From Symbiodinium kawagutii (Eukaryota > Sar > Dinophyceae > Suessiales > Symbiodiniaceae), in NCBI GenBank assembly GCA_009767595.1, contig VSDK01010369.1:467639-531638 (forward strand): a DNA stretch of 64,000 nucleotides, read 5' to 3'. Below, piece after piece: positions 54,520 to 64,000 of this stretch. The notes under the pieces are model-generated. The model was not told the origin of the DNA and did no database searches. It worked only from the letters and a program-made list of their open reading frames with translations. The stretch's first letter is position 1; every line of letters begins with the position of its first letter. Both the position numbers and the translations under genes were made by a program.

Positions 54520-54613
54520 GTCCATGGACGGATGGCCACAAAGATTGGTCGATTTCCTGGATTGGGTGTGGGCCCATGGCTGCACCGCGTCGTTGCTGGG
54601 GGACAGGGAATAG
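54520..54613 (+). CDS. candidate terminal exon
   Basis: The acceptor is TTGGCAG (AG at 54518-54519). After one base the reading includes DGWPQRLVDFLDWVWAHGCT, ending LLGDRE at TAG (54611-54613), with G/C third positions. A longer competing frame (54532-54747) is less biased. Product unknown. Confidence 0.42.
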
Positions 54614-55483
54614 CGTGGATGTTAGCCTCCAGGAAACTAATCGCAGGACCCTACCATAATGGTATCCCAATAGGAAACTTATCTTCTAAGCCCTGTTTGG
54701 CAGGGTCTATCTTATTAGTTTCCAAGAGTGTAATATGTTTTTCTTGAAGTTGGTCTTGTGAAATTATATGTGCAAGGTTATTTGCATACATGTTTATCGA
54801 TGTGTAATCTGTGAGCATGTTTGGAGGTGTGCATTTCTGTTTGCATGTAGATTGTATGTAGATTTGCTAGTACACTAGCATTTCCAATTTGCTAATGAAA
54901 CGCGTTTAGAATTGAAACGCAATCGTTTTCGTCGTGATCATTGCAATGTATGATCATGTGTTTCAAGTGTGTGCATGCAATTTTGTTCAGTGCAGTGAGT
55001 CCTATATTGGTCACTGCTTTACAGTAACATACATCAATCATCAACCGTTTTCACCTGGAACAAGAGTCGCCATGATTATGCAAACGCTTGGCAGCAATTG
55101 TAAATATTTACAAAACAATAGATGGAAATGTAAAAACATATGATACCTATTCGGAGATATTCGGATGGCATAGGAAGAGACTTGTTTGCTGTGTAAAGGG
55201 TCATTGTCATATATTCATGGTAATGTCATGTAATGGAATCATTTAGTGTGATGTATGCATGCATTTTCTCAAGAATGTATGTGCACATCCGCAAGCACAT
55301 CCCCACAAAATGCGTGCATAAAGACGTGAGCACATATGCACGCATGCTGCAGCCAGGTGGGTCTTGACACGGTCTCAGTTTCATTTTGTTTTCTCTTGTT
55401 GATATTCTTCGGATCTCAAGTGAGCAGAAACACACAGAGACTCAACGGCAATCTCGATTAATTAACTTGATTGCATCTAACTT

Positions 55484-55569
55484 GCCTCAAAATAGGGGTA
55501 CCCCCAAACCATCTTAGAATAATAAACCAGCCACAACTTTAGGGTCCCCTTATGGCTTCAGAACCCCCC
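55484..55569. mobile_element. family 1 element, degenerate
   Basis: Begins CTTGCCTCAAAATAGGGGTA and ends TCCCCTTATGGCTTCAGAAC; the terminal repeats are partly lost. The ATG of the following 201-codon ORF lies in its right end. Confidence 0.6.
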
Positions 55570-56157
55570 AAATGGGTCAATTGGAACAGTGAAGGAACAG
55601 ATTCGGCATCAACCAGCCGTGTTCTCCATGCAGTCGTTGCGCTTGGTGTTGGTATCCAGATCAACCATGGATTGCGTGCTTCCCATCCCTATATTGCACA
55701 AGCGTATCTGACCATGACTTTGCTAATATCAATTAATATTACATATGTATATATGGTTCCGTGCTCCGTGTTCCCACCCCCCCCCCCAATGGGTAGGGGG
55801 GGGGGATGGGGGCCAGGAACATGCTATTTGCAGCATTTCGGAGCCTTAGCCTCGCATTCGCACGCTATTTGCAGCCTTTCGGAGCTTTTGCCTCCCAACT
55901 GCATGCTATTTGCAGCGTTTCTGAGCTTTTGCCTCCCAATTGCACCCTATTTGCAGCATTTCGGAGCTTTCGCTTCCCAATCGCACCGTATTTGCAGCAT
56001 CGGGGAGCTTTTTATAATGCAAGAATATGTACATACTATCTACTCTACATACTACTACGTAGTATTTAACTACACTCATCAACTACCCGTGTACCGAACT
56101 GACCTATCTACGTACCTGCTTATTTGCTACATATTTTTTTGTATGGGATCTATCTAG
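55552..56157 (+). other. 201-codon ORF across a minisatellite, probably not a gene
   Basis: Starts in a family 1 element and crosses C- and G-homopolymers and four 41 bp repeats. The 41 bp unit shifts frame each copy, so translated repeats are not conserved. The first 30 codons (STSRVLHAVVALGVGIQINH) could be a true exon. Confidence 0.3.
55823..56010. repeat. 41 bp minisatellite, about 4.5 copies
   Basis: Units start at GCTATTTGCAGCATTTCGGA at 55823, 55864, 55905 and 55946, with a partial at 55987. Each continues GCTTTTGCCTCCCAATTGCA with a few differences. Confidence 0.9.
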
Positions 56158-57057
56158 GACTAATACACCACAGATATATGCAGCATGTACTAACCCATTC
56201 ATCTGCCTACTTACTTGCTGTTTGCAATTATTGCTTATCTCTATATATATATATTTAAATATGTTGTCTTTATATTGCATACATGCTACCTATCTACTAC
56301 CTACCTACATGTAATCTATGTATATATTTTTCAATTTACATACTAATTGTATCGAATTGTTTGATATTTATACAATAATTACTTACACTCCCCAAATACT
56401 ACCTTTCAACTACCCATAAACATCTATGGTCTTTACATATCATTTATGTCTATGCTCCAAATCTTGGTACTTTACTACCAACTCACTACTTATATGCTAC
56501 CACCCCACTCACCCCATGTGATTCTTATGTAGCTAGTCCCCTACGCAATGTTCATAGTTAGTTCAACATGTCTTCGTAGTTTCTGGAGGGAGGGCAAGGA
56601 ACGCTGGACCATATATATATATATATATATATAATTAAAGTGACTATATATATATATATATATATTGTTTCTTTTTAAAGGATGCATATATGTTCCACTA
56701 TTGTATTTATATACATACACACTAGATGTACATTTACGATATACGTACGTACACATTCTGTTGTGCTTAATCAGCTTCTACATCCCGTATTATCTCATAC
56801 GTTGATCAGGGTTCGTGTATTTAAATCATGATACCTGCGTTGTATAACCATTAGCCATCCCCTTTGATCAACCATTCGCTAGCCAGTCATCAGTTGATAA
56901 CTCACTTAGCGGGGTTCATGCCGAAAGTGAAGTGACCGAGCTTATCAAAATTATCAACGACTGTCGCCAATAGAGCCATGAATAACCAGGAGTATTATCA
57001 TGATTGGCAAGTACCAACCACTATCCGGCCTAGTTTTACTTGTCATAAAACTGTCAG

Positions 57058-57207
57058 TTGAGCACGCCCTATCATCAACCACTGCCTTCACCCCTTGGAG
57101 CCCTTGAAAGGCCCTGGAACCCGTGGGTTTCCCACTGGGAATGGCAACCCGAGGCAAAGCTGGCGCTCGTGATGCGTCTCAGCGAGTTGATCGCACCCCA
57201 GTGGTGA
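57058..57207 (+). CDS. candidate terminal exon
   Basis: The acceptor is AACTGTCAG (AG at 57056-57057). The phase-0 frame of 49 codons includes WVSHWEWQPEAKLALVMRLS, ending ELIAPQW at TGA (57205-57207). It has no ATG. The ATG frame 57123-57329 is G/C-biased only in its 3' half (MTWDDIERRYKG), so two exons in different frames are possible. Product unknown. Confidence 0.38.
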   Translation: MSTPYHQPLPSPLGALERPWNPWVSHWEWQPEAKLALVMRLSELIAPQW

Positions 57208-57287
57208 CTCAGCAGATGGCCATGGTGAGGGATGAGGGATCACCTGGGCAGATGACATGGGATGACATCGAAAGACGGTACAAGGGA

Positions 57288-57390
57288 CCGGGCCCCGTTC
57301 ACCAGCTACAGTCGTTGAGTTATAATTAGGGTAACTAGCAGTTGGGGCAGGTATTACTATAGTTAAGCGTCCTTATAAACCAGGTAGTGT
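57288..57390. mobile_element. family 4 element, degenerate
   Basis: ACAAGGGACCGGGCCCC left and internal TAATTAGGGTAACTAGCAG and TAAGCGTCCTTATAAACCA words as in 31278. The right terminal repeat is not recognisable. Confidence 0.5.
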
Positions 57391-57657
57391 TGATTGATGT
57401 GAACTGTTCAGTTTATCTACAACGTAGGATGGTACCCCTCAAACATCCCTGAAGATGTTTTTGTGTATATAGAAAGATTGAATATAGATATACAGATTTA
57501 CACACACACACATATATATATATATATACATATTCATATATATATATATATATGTTTATTTCTGCATAATATACAGTATATATTTATTTATTTATATATT
57601 TTTTACAAAAAAGAAATGTAATACCTTCCGGGGGAAGTGTCACTTTGTGGGAGGTAC

Positions 57658-57902
57658 CCACCATGGATAACCCCATTCTTAGCGACACGTTGGAGGTCGT
57701 CACCCTAGTTTCTCGTAGCTGGGAGGTTGAGTGTTTCCTGTTCAAGCAGTGATTGACTTTCAATGGCCGTCGTGACTAATTCTTAGTACCTCCACCATGG
57801 ATAACCCCATTCTTAGCGACACGACGGAGGTCGTCACCCTAGTTTCTCGTAGCTGGGAGGTTGAGTGTTTCCTGTTCAAGCAGTGATTGACTTTCAATGG
57901 CC
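57658..57902. repeat. 111 bp direct duplication
   Basis: 57658-57768 and 57792-57902 differ at only two adjacent positions by eye (CGTTGG versus CGACGG), separated by 23 bp. They begin CCACCATGGATAACC and end TGACTTTCAATGGCC. No other copy was seen in the window and no coding reading is convincing. Confidence 0.93.
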
Positions 57903-58281
57903 TCAGTATATTATCAGATTGTGTTCGAATTTGGAAGAAGGATAGATATGGCCCGACTTTCAAACGTTACTGGCTATTGGTAAGCATCAGATATATTTTG
58001 TCCATGAAACTAGGAGTATTCATCATCTTCCTTGATTGACAGCCATGAACCATTATGAGTATTTGCAATCATTTGTGTAGTAAAAAGAAATGATGCTCCC
58101 AAATCATTGACCAGATGGACCCAACAATATGCATCATTAAGTAAATCATTATCCAAGTCACAATTCGTTCATCAGCAACTCTCCGACAAAAATCAATAAA
58201 CCAACAATTAACCTTCATCAACCATCAATCAAACATCATTAATCATCAAGTAGCTATCATTAATCATTGACATTGCTTTGC

Positions 58282-58521
58282 AGTAGCCACTTCTGTCTTC
58301 AGATTCGTTTCAGTCAGTTCCAAAGCTCCCTCCTTAAGGCCTCATCATCACCAGCTGGATGCCAATTCGCCTGAGGAGTGGGGGCACCACGGAGTCGTTT
58401 GGCCATCACTAGCCTTGATTAATATGGCGTGTGATCCTCATGTTGAATGCTTATGCTTAGTGGGCATCATCTTCAATGGTGACCGGTGCTTATTTACCAT
58501 GGTGAATGATGCTTTTATGTG
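58282..58521 (+). CDS. open exon-like stretch without ATG
   Basis: After TTTGCAG (AG ending about 58283) one frame stays open for about 79 codons to TGA. It includes HHHQLDANSPEEWGHHGVVW. A second frame gives a short GC-biased terminal reading (SWMPIRLRSGGTTESFGHH then TAG). Unassigned. Confidence 0.28.
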
Positions 58522-59354
58522 ATGTTTGATCGTGGATACTTATTTTGGTGCCATCGGTTTTAGCAGTTAATTCAATTGATTATGTTCGATGAGTAATGAT
58601 GGTCATTCTCAACGGTTCATGGTGGTTGTATATATGATGGTGACCGATGATTTGACAAGTTGATGGTGAAAGATGCTGGTTGCAGATTGTTGTACTGTAG
58701 AATATTGTGGTTACATCACTGATGGTTACACAATATGCTCAGCAATTTTTGACAATATTGTCATTGATGACTATGCAATCAATTGATCGTTTTGTTTTTT
58801 GGCAATCAACTAATGGTTCTTTTGCCAATAATGAAATGATAATGAATGTTCCTGAGTCTTGCTTCACTCTTGCAAGCTGGAAATTCAATACTTACCATCG
58901 GACAATCCAACTTGGCTGCAGATGGGTTTCCTATTGGGGCATTTTCTGGCCAGTCATGTGAGACTGCTGGAGGGCAAGCTTAAAGTCATCACCAATAATC
59001 AACCTGGCTGATATAGATCTGGCCGGTGGTTGGTAGGCAACAAGCAAGCTGCCAGCGGCATAGCATGGTAACCATTCTGATCGGGAAAACTTCGAGCTTG
59101 CAGGAGACTTGAAACCCAACGGCAGTATTGGCAGTATGGCATTTTTTCTGTCAACAACCATGGCTGATGATGTAAACAACCATCATCAAGTATCACTTGT
59201 ATCAACAACTATCGCTAGTGATATGGAATGACAATACCTGTCCTGCCTTACTGATATTCGTTCGCCAGGGTCGCCCTTGTTCCATAGGGGTTGCTCGTGC
59301 TCATTCATTCCTATCCAGAGTCACTCCTGAGTAAATGCTACAGAATATTTTTTC

Positions 59355-59481
59355 TGGTTGGTGGTTTAATTAACATTTCTCCCTATTATGTATTAACAAC
59401 TGGTTGGTCGACTGATATTTTTCATAGGGGTTGAAACGACGAACCACATTTTTGGGGGTACAGTAGTAAAAGCCACCAACC
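59355..59481. mobile_element. family 3 element with an extra right arm
   Basis: TGGTTGGTGGTTTAATTAAC left; two right arms, GGGTTGAAACGACGAACCA and AAAAGCCACCAACCAG, about 35 bp apart. Confidence 0.65.
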
Positions 59482-59649
59482 AGTAGTTGCTGGTTGTATC
59501 CCTGTTATTTCATTTCTGTTTGTCGTTGTGCTCTCCTACAACCAATCGTTTGAAACCCTTTGTGCGCCAACGATTTGATTTATACGGAATCTTGTTAGGA
59601 TTTCATGGGATTTCGATTCTTATGATCACATATTGAATACGGATACATA

Positions 59650-59750
59650 TTGGTTGGTGGCTTCAAATATCTTATATTTGTCCTACTAATTACTAAATGA
59701 TTGGTTAGCTGACAAACATGTTTTTCATCAGGGTGGTTCAACCACCTGCC
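59650..59750. mobile_element. family 3 element
   Basis: TGGTTGGTGGCTTCAAATAT left, GTGGTTCAACCACCTGCCG right, and ATGATTGGTTAGCTGACAA inside. A family 1 right half lies just downstream (59784-59815). Confidence 0.65.
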
Positions 59751-60049
59751 GGTATAGGAATAACATCAGTGTGTTCATCGTCGTACATTTTGGGTCCCCT
59801 ACTTTGAGAAACCATCACCTGGTAGCTGTTTACACATAAGTTTGTTGGTGATTCTCCCCGCCTACCATTATTTGGTGATTATCCCCACCCAAATCATAGA
59901 GAAATCCTACAACCAATCATATAGTTGGTATATTCCCCACTATTGTGGCTTCTTACCCCCCTATTAACCATCATTAATGGTCATTATTCCTTTACATCCA
60001 TGGTCATTACATATAGCTGGTGTAGCCCCCCTTTTAATGGTCCTTTACA

Positions 60050-60345
60050 AGGGAATATACCAATCCTACAACCAATACGATTAGTTGGTAAACCCCCCTA
60101 GCCTGTAAATCATATAGTTGGTCCATACCCCCCTACACAATTGCTTGGTATATCCGATAGTTGTAGGGAATCCATAGACATAACCTCTGTAAATCCTAGT
60201 ATAACCCTATATAACCCTTATTAATGGTCCATATCCTAGGGTTATACTAGGTTTCCGACATAAATGCCAGTATAACCCTTTAGTATAATACCTTCATTAG
60301 TATAACCCTATGATAACCTCTAGTAAATCCTAGTATAACCCTATA
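60050..60345. repeat. degenerate TATAACCCTA / TTGGTATACC words
   Basis: Repeated AGTATAACCCTATAACC and CCCCCCTA...TATAGTTGGT words over about 300 bp. No gene is visible. Confidence 0.6.
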
Positions 60346-60431
60346 ATGGTCCACTACCAAAGGTTTCCTACAACCAATCCTAGGGACAGACCCATCGACC
60401 CTCAGGTGCCTTTTTGCCTTGCAGCGCAGCA

Positions 60432-60488
60432 TGCCGTGCCAGCACCCAGGGGACAAGCAACGGCTTTCAACGGCGACGGGAACACAAC
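60432..60488 (+). CDS. short candidate exon
   Basis: AG (CCTTGCAG) then SMPCQHPGDKQRLSTATGTQ in a G/C-biased frame up to GTAGCA. A second frame (HAVPAPRGQATAFNGDGNT) also ends at a GT. Unassigned. Confidence 0.28.
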
Positions 60489-61383
60489 GGTAGCAGGGAA
60501 TGGATGGTTAACAATGATTGACCATTGTCATGATTGTTGTTGACTATATAGTTGACTATGGTTGTTTCATAGTTGACAATTCACGAATGGATGGTTGGCT
60601 ACGTTTCAATATAGTTGCATGGTAGTCGTCAATTTACTTGTGAGTCACCTAATGATTGTGAATTTGCCATTTTCTTGTCAGCAGCTAATAATGGTCAATG
60701 ACTGCAAGACGTACAAAGCGGACAAGACATGCTGCATAGTGGTTATTGAACACTTGCCGAAGCAACAAATACATGGCCACTCCGCATGGACGAGGTCTAG
60801 AGATCTACACACCCAAATATCTACTCTTACATTCTTGTGCAGCTCAAAGTGTTATGTTTTGGCGTGAAAATTTGTAGTGCACCTCTCAGGCGATAAGAGG
60901 CGAAATATATTTTGCTTCACCAAGTGGAGTAGGCGTTAGCTTGGCTTATATATGTGGATTCTATTTTTGACTTGTGCAGTTTCAATCGTGCTTGGCATTG
61001 CTTCTAAAAGACATACAGCCAAGCAGCAACTTGTCAAACTGAACGTACGCAAGCGACACTTGCGATATGTTGGCTTGCTATGCTTGGGTGTTGTGCAATC
61101 AAGAGCAATCAAGTATGGTGCCATGATAAGTATCATGAACATTGATCAATTTGATGTGTCTTGAAAACAACAAATCAAGTTGCAATGCAACCAGCTGTGA
61201 TGATGATTACACTTATGTTGATAAGACACATTCTGATCATTAACATTCAAACAAATATGAATGCTGGTCCACACTGTGTATTTTTCTATGCTTATGATCA
61301 CTATTCTCAGGATTCTTTATCATCATATATTATCCTGTATTCGAATATATGTATATATATAAACATGTATCATAATACATGAT

Positions 61384-61560
61384 ATCAACACCATCATCAC
61401 CATCATCACCATCATCAACATCATCGTCATCATCTTCCTCCGGGGTGAGGCTGGACACACACTACCGGGCGCCTTGGACCGACAGCGGAAGGGTATCCAG
61501 GTACCAGCAGAAGCACCAAAGACCTACTTGTCATTGCCCTTTGGTACACTAACCAGTGAC
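61384..61560 (+). other. (ATC)n tract followed by a GC-rich exon-like patch
   Basis: About 45 bp of CATCAT repeat, then a GC-rich patch with two open frames, GVRLDTHYRAPWTDSGRVS and GEAGHTLPGALDRQRKGIQ, both reaching GTACCA at about 61501. Exon possible, frame undecided. Confidence 0.28.
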
Positions 61561-61877
61561 AGTGGCTTATTTCAGGGGACAACAACCAAGAATTTCAGGG
61601 GCTATCATGATTAATGATGGTCTATCATGATTCAACTAGCCTGCAAATTGAAAATCACCAGTTTTAACAGTAAAGCAGCTATAATTTCTGGATATTCCAC
61701 CGGAACAAGTTATGGATCTTTATATGTATATGTTTACCAGAGTGTATGGGTCACACTACATCCTAGTCATGATGTAACAGCACCATATCATGATGCATGA
61801 TGACGCTCTTCAGAATTGTCATGGTACCCCCCATATCGAAAAACAGACGATACCTGTTGATAGGGAGCGCGATGACA

Positions 61878-62229
61878 TGGACCTCGCAACGGGGCTGGGT
61901 TTCCGCGAAGTGACTGGGTGTACACTCGTCACTGGCTCCAAGTTGTGAAAGAACCAGCAACTAACGGCCGATTGCCTCGCCAATTCCCAAAGCACATGAT
62001 ACACATGTACAAAATTGTGGATGATATACACTATTTCGAAGCCTTAGGAACTATTACTGTTACCAATCAAATGGACAATCAAAGGAAGCTTCAATCGGTG
62101 GTTCTACAATCTATATGTACCCATCCTTTTGATTTGTTGATTGTTGGTGATCGTTTGAAAACATTGTGCAAATTGTATCTCGCCATTACTGAACAGAGTT
62201 TTCAACCACTGTTGATCATTGTTAGATAA
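61878..62229 (+). CDS. uncharacterised 116-codon open frame
   Basis: Open from about 61878 to TAA at 62227, without an early ATG. It includes VYTRHWLQVVKEPATNGRLP and MIHMYKIVDDIHYFEALGTI. The 5' part is GC-biased and the 3' part is not, so an exon may end early. No family was recognised. Confidence 0.3.
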
Positions 62230-62296
62230 TGGGACAAATCAATAAACATGGCATTGATCAACCACTGTTGATCATTCCAATCACTCTTCACCAAAT

Positions 62297-62297
<1 letters not shown>

Positions 62298-62329
<32 letters not shown>

Positions 62330-62335
62330 GTCATT

Positions 62336-62396
<61 letters not shown>
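62298..62396. repeat. (TCA)n trinucleotide repeat
   Basis: About 33 TCA units with two or three interruptions. It encodes a poly-Ser run in one ORF, not a gene. Confidence 0.95.
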
Positions 62397-62397
<1 letters not shown>

Positions 62398-62439
62398 CCA
62401 CTCTTGATTACTGTAAACCACCAGTATTTGAGCAACCAG

Positions 62440-62532
62440 CAAACGCGCCTGCTCAGCAAAGGCACGTTCTCGGCTGTTGGAGCGCTATGCCGCAGAAGAG
62501 GAGAATCCCGCACTTCAGTGGAGAATATGGCG
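62440..62532 (+). CDS. candidate exon ending in a family 1 element
   Basis: The acceptor is AACCAG (AG at 62438-62439). After one base the reading includes ARSRLLERYAAEEENPALQW, continuing RIW to a GT at 62533. The GT lies in the left terminal repeat of the family 1 element. Strongly biased codons. The ATG frame 62404-62652 is different. No downstream exon was identified after the element. Confidence 0.4.
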
Positions 62533-62630
62533 GTTTCTCAATGTAGGGGACCCCCAAATCATCCAATTTATGAACCATTTATAGTGATAAACCAACCATT
62601 TTTTGAGCTCCCTATTTTGAGAAACCACCA
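62528..62630. mobile_element. family 1 element, well preserved
   Basis: TGGCGGTTTCTCAATGTAGG left, CCCTATTTTGAGAAACCACC right, AAATCATCC and ACCATTTATAGTGATAAAC inside, flanked by TA. Length 103 bp. Confidence 0.88.
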
Positions 62631-62639
62631 TATGGTGGA

Positions 62640-63230
62640 TAAGAATGGTTGATAATCATTCCAGCCAATAGTGACTAACAACCATATACAAGGAATGATC
62701 AGAATAATGGTCAACCACTTAATAACCACTTGATAATAGTTAACCACTTACGGTTGTTAATTAAGTGGTTAAGGTTACTGTAATATGTTTTGGATAGTTA
62801 ACAATGATTTACAACCGGCGCCTGCAAGGACTGATCATGGTTGCTAAGAGTGCTGCTACTTGATGCTGGTTGGAAATGTTCAATGACTAGTTGTGTACAC
62901 AGTGTACTTGAAATCGATGGTTACTAAGAATGTTCGAGAATATCAGTGTGAACATGTGTGAAGCATGGTTGTTGGTTCATGGCAGTGCTTAGAAGTGATT
63001 GGTCGTTGGACATTGGGTCCACCAACGCATAGTGCTTAAGAATATGGATTGATCATGAATGATCCAGGATTGAAATACCAATTGTTGGGACCTCCCAAGC
63101 ATTGTTCATGGTAGGCTGCCGGTTGGTGACAATTCCAGCAAGCTGAAGCAGTCCACAGCAGTGCCTAGCCTAGCTTCTCACAATCAGAATTTCCAGTCCC
63201 AATCCAAGAGATGAACAATGGGGAATATCC
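62640..63230. other. gene-poor spacer
   Basis: About 600 bp of AACCACTT/TGGTTGATC words. No open frame of note, element or RNA gene was recognised. Confidence 0.5.
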
Positions 63231-63234
63231 GTAG

Positions 63235-63392
63235 ATGATGAAAATGCAGCCACCTTCAAACGATCAGATCACCTGCCGGGAAACACCAAGTATCACAACC
63301 GTACCACGCTTTGTGGACAGATCTCATGTTTCATATTACTTGGAGTGCTTGTACGTTGCACTGGAAGATCTAACTTGTAGCCCAACATGGCT
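63235..63392 (+). CDS. candidate first exon of a two-exon gene
   Basis: ATG at 63235 just after an in-frame TAG; 52 codons, including CREIPSITT-like and YYLECLYVALEDLTCSPTW readings, ending in phase 2 before GTGAGT (63393). The GTGAGT is part of the left terminal repeat of the family 2 element. Joined to 63498-63690 it makes a 116-residue product. No family was recognised. Codon bias is weak, so confidence is limited. Confidence 0.35.
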
Positions 63393-63500
63393 GTGAGTCA
63401 AAACCCCGTACCCCTGGTTCCCCATCATTCACCATTCGTTTGCCTATTATTGTGGGTTATTAGCCCCCATTATTGGTTGGTTAATATTGACCCATAGCCA
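63388..63500. mobile_element. family 2 element, candidate intron 63393-63497
   Basis: TGGCTGTGAGTCAAAACCCC left, TATTGACCCATAGCCA right. It is the reverse orientation of the 8176 copy (TACCCCTGGTTCCCCATCAT near the left end). The candidate intron GTGAGT...CATAG (105 bp) starts and ends inside the terminal repeats. Confidence 0.82.
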
Positions 63501-63690
63501 CATGGGTACATCTGTAACCAGTACTTCTGGGAATCAAAGGAGCTACAACCGAGGTTGGATATTGAGATCCCGATGCCCAATTCCGGTAGGACACATCTTG
63601 GTGAGGACCCTGAGTTCCACAGTGGCAAAGATCAACCTTTGGGGAAGCTATTTCTTTCTTCGGTCTCGTGTGGTCATACGGCAGATGTGA
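63498..63690 (+). CDS. candidate second exon of the two-exon gene
   Basis: Begins directly after the AG (63496-63497) of the family 2 right repeat. After one base it reads HMGTSVTSTSGNQRSYNRGW and continues to RSRVVIRQM and TGA (63688-63690). A different open frame (63555-63767, IPMPNSGRTHLGEDPEFHSG) overlaps, but only the first frame joins the upstream exon in phase. Confidence 0.35.
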
Positions 63691-64000
63691 TCCCTGGGTT
63701 CATGTACTCCAACCAAAGGATCTTGGAACATAAGAGAAATTCAATATGGAAATATGATGAAATATGATTACTTTGGTCCTGTTCTTACAAATGAAGGACA
63801 AAATTCCACAATTTTCAACCCGCTTCTTGTTTGACACTTCTCACCTTTGACAAATGCGTAAAACTAATTGACCTGGCGGTCGCTAACCGGAGGTTCCTTT
63901 TTGGTCGTAGCTGACATCGGATGTTGGTCACTCAACGCTCATTGCCAACAAGATAGTCAACCCATCTCCTGGTTGATGTTGTATTTTTATATAACATTTT

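Noticed and set aside
1-64000. tRNA, rRNA, U-snRNA or spliced-leader RNA genes
   Set aside because: Several GGTTCGA-like words were inspected (for example 13905, 31138, 43134), but none has a paired acceptor stem and arms. No rRNA or snRNA core was recognised.
1-64000. CRISPR array or bacterial operon
   Set aside because: The tandem repeats lack unique spacers, and gene structure, codon use and repeats are eukaryotic.

Overview
The window looks like nuclear DNA of a dinoflagellate, most likely Symbiodiniaceae or a close relative. Small GC-rich, codon-biased exons sit in long AT-rich, repeat-filled introns. All confident genes are on the + strand. There is an intronless ubiquitin-like/RCC1-like gene with near-identical tandem repeats, a degenerate LINE, many 100-115 bp inverted-repeat elements, and abundant micro- and minisatellites. 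There is one 23-base assembly gap (6313-6335). Splice sites below were placed by eye from GT/GC-AG signals, reading phase and protein similarity recalled from memory. No RNA evidence or search was available.

Layout. 0.4-7.4 kb: scattered exons of one or two unidentified genes; one exon (3696-3789) carries a sulfotransferase-like PAPS-loop motif, and a terminal exon ends at 7396. 8.1-8.4 kb: a possible two-exon mini-gene whose intron is a repeat element. 10.5-37.1 kb: the central finding, a long split gene for a U2SURP/SR140-type splicing factor. Fifteen exons from 11265 to 37098 join in consistent phase into 455 codons plus a stop. They contain a SURP module and an RPR/CID domain that aligns with the family over several exons. 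An intronless UBL-RCC1-like gene (27904-29292) is nested on the same strand inside its 27296-31112 intron. That intron also holds a 750 bp CTAT/CTGT microsatellite. 38.8-44.3 kb: exons of one or two further unidentified genes; the last two (43917-44025, 44138-44256) are separated by a 112 bp intron made of one repeat element. 46.7-51.5 kb: a non-LTR retrotransposon with ORF1, a basic ORF, and reverse transcriptase broken by one frameshift, flanked on both sides by TATT/TATC tracts. 51.5-52.5 kb: a 40 bp minisatellite followed by a 12 bp minisatellite. 52.6-64 kb: sparse exon candidates, a 41 bp and a 111 bp duplication, and a possible two-exon gene (63235-63690) whose intron is again a repeat element.

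Four families of short inverted-repeat elements are shared across the window. Copies of two families coincide with short candidate introns, their terminal repeats supplying the GT and AG or lying beside them. The main biological proposal is therefore that these elements are introner-like, intron-generating elements, seeded around and inside a splicing-factor gene.
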